Source of the DNA: Cryptomeria japonica
Lineage: Eukaryota > Streptophyta > Pinopsida > Cupressales > Cupressaceae
DNA length: 60,000 nt
NCBI RefSeq assembly: GCF_030272615.1
Contig: NC_081406.1
Location: forward strand, 238,690,422 to 238,750,421
Reading direction: 5' to 3'
Numbering within the stretch: the stretch's first letter is position 1; the number at the start of each line of letters is the position of its first letter. Below, in pieces: positions 59,420 to 60,000 of this stretch. The position numbers were made by a program, and so were the translations under genes. Below the pieces are notes generated by a model. It was not told the DNA's origin, ran no database searches, and was given only the letters and a program-made list of their open reading frames with translations.

Positions 59420-60000
59420 ATGTCAAATTACTCTTTGCAAGATTATCATGCCTTTGACAATCCATTTGCTTATAATGATCATCCTTTTGAAGAAGTATAT
59501 AGTGGAGAGGAACTTGAGGAGGCCCTTGATGGTTTCCTTTATCCTAAGCCTTCTAAACCATCCTTTTGCCAAAGGTTAATCAACATAATGTGTAAGCCAT
59601 TTAGTATTAATGTGATGGATTAAACTCTTAATGACTTCATCCTTCCCTCTAAATCATCCTCTAAATGTCCAACAATTTGCAAGGATATTGTCATGCATGA
59701 CAATTCTCTTTATGAACCTTTACCTTCTATCAATCCTATTTATGAAGAAGCTTTTGTGCTAAAATAAGTTGATGTAGTTCACAATCCCCTTTATCAAGCT
59801 TTACCTTTTAGAGATGATGCCCTAATGAACCATGATAATTCCTCTCCTAAATCTTATTTTGTTCATGAGGATAATTTGGTGAAAGAAAATATTATTAACA
59901 CTCCTTTTACAACTCTTCCTCTTAAGGATGAAGTTTTTAAAATCTATGTTGATCTTTCTCCTAAAAAGTGTCTTTCGTATAAGAATACCTTAGAGCAAGA
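59420..60000 (+). pseudogene. gag-position ORF, two stops, runs off the window
   Basis: ATG at 59420 opens MSNYSLQDYHAFDNPF. The frame stays coding-like to the window end with TAA at 59621 and 59765. It has a loosely repeated phrase, seen as DNSLYEPLPS, INPIYEEAF and HNPLYQALPF, about every 30 residues. The protein is acidic and I do not recognise a capsid or zinc-knuckle domain in the visible part. By position it is the N-terminus of gag or an added leader protein. Confidence 0.6.

Larger units (their letters stand above)
57134..60000 (+). mobile_element. gypsy-like LTR retrotransposon, 5' part
   Basis: A 1,166-bp LTR (57134-58299), a primer-binding site, a long AT-rich leader made of degenerate repeats, and a gag-position ORF from 59420 run in order and leave the window on the right. 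No pol domain is in view, so the gypsy assignment rests on LTR style and the binding site. Confidence 0.65.

Noticed and set aside
1-60000. Stop-codon reassignment or programmed readthrough of TAG
   Set aside because: Stops differ in position between elements, include TAA and TGA, and coexist with frameshifts and lost catalytic residues. Ordinary decay explains them.
1-60000. tRNA or rRNA genes, or endogenous pararetrovirus
   Set aside because: I saw no cloverleaf-like boxes, rRNA segments, or caulimovirus-type movement or coat protein motifs on either strand.

Overview
This window is plant nuclear DNA made almost entirely of transposable elements. No intact host gene, tRNA, rRNA or CRISPR array is visible. 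The AT-rich composition, the variety of Ty1/copia, Ty3/gypsy and LINE families, the nesting of elements inside elements, and the heavy decay of most copies suggest a large-genome seed plant. A gymnosperm is my best guess, but that is inference.

Layout, left to right. 1-3966 is the 3' part of a Ty1/copia element (protease to RNase H, then its 3' LTR). It sits inside a long non-pol reading frame (3968-7150) that belongs to a second LTR element ending at 8731. 8732-13813 is a non-autonomous LTR element with gag only and a striking array of inverted GATAAG motifs. 13972-about 21345 is a degraded minus-strand LINE with an RNase H domain. 21346-25270 is AT-rich and holds nothing recognisable. About 25270-36744 is a second RNase H LINE on the minus strand, 5'-truncated and split by two later insertions: a solo LTR (25744-27099, target-site duplication CCAAT) and a complete copia element (27638-34752, duplication TCCCC). 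36745-40907 is mixed, with a LINE scrap and an unusual GC-richer block. 40908-43716 is bounded by inverted arms of about 0.4 kb and encloses gypsy gag-protease remains. 43761-49733 is a full-length LINE with an 18-bp target-site duplication and an ATGA overlap between its two ORFs. 49752-57133 is degraded gypsy sequence on the minus strand. 57134-60000 is the 5' end of another gypsy-like element: LTR, primer-binding site, repeat-filled leader and a gag-like ORF running off the window.

The best-defined structures are the three insertions whose ends are proved by matching target-site duplications. A theme across families is inactivation by in-frame stop codons with few frameshifts. In the four best-preserved coding regions I count 25 premature stops: 17 TAG, 6 TAA and 2 TGA. 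This fits C-to-T decay at methylated cytosines. The most unusual pieces are the interrupted accessory ORF at 3968-7150, the paired GATAAG/CTTATC array at 12001-12500, the inverted-arm element at 40.9-43.7 kb, and the tandem-repeat leader at 58.4-59.15 kb. The window holds dead or decaying mobile DNA; I do not see a working multi-gene system.
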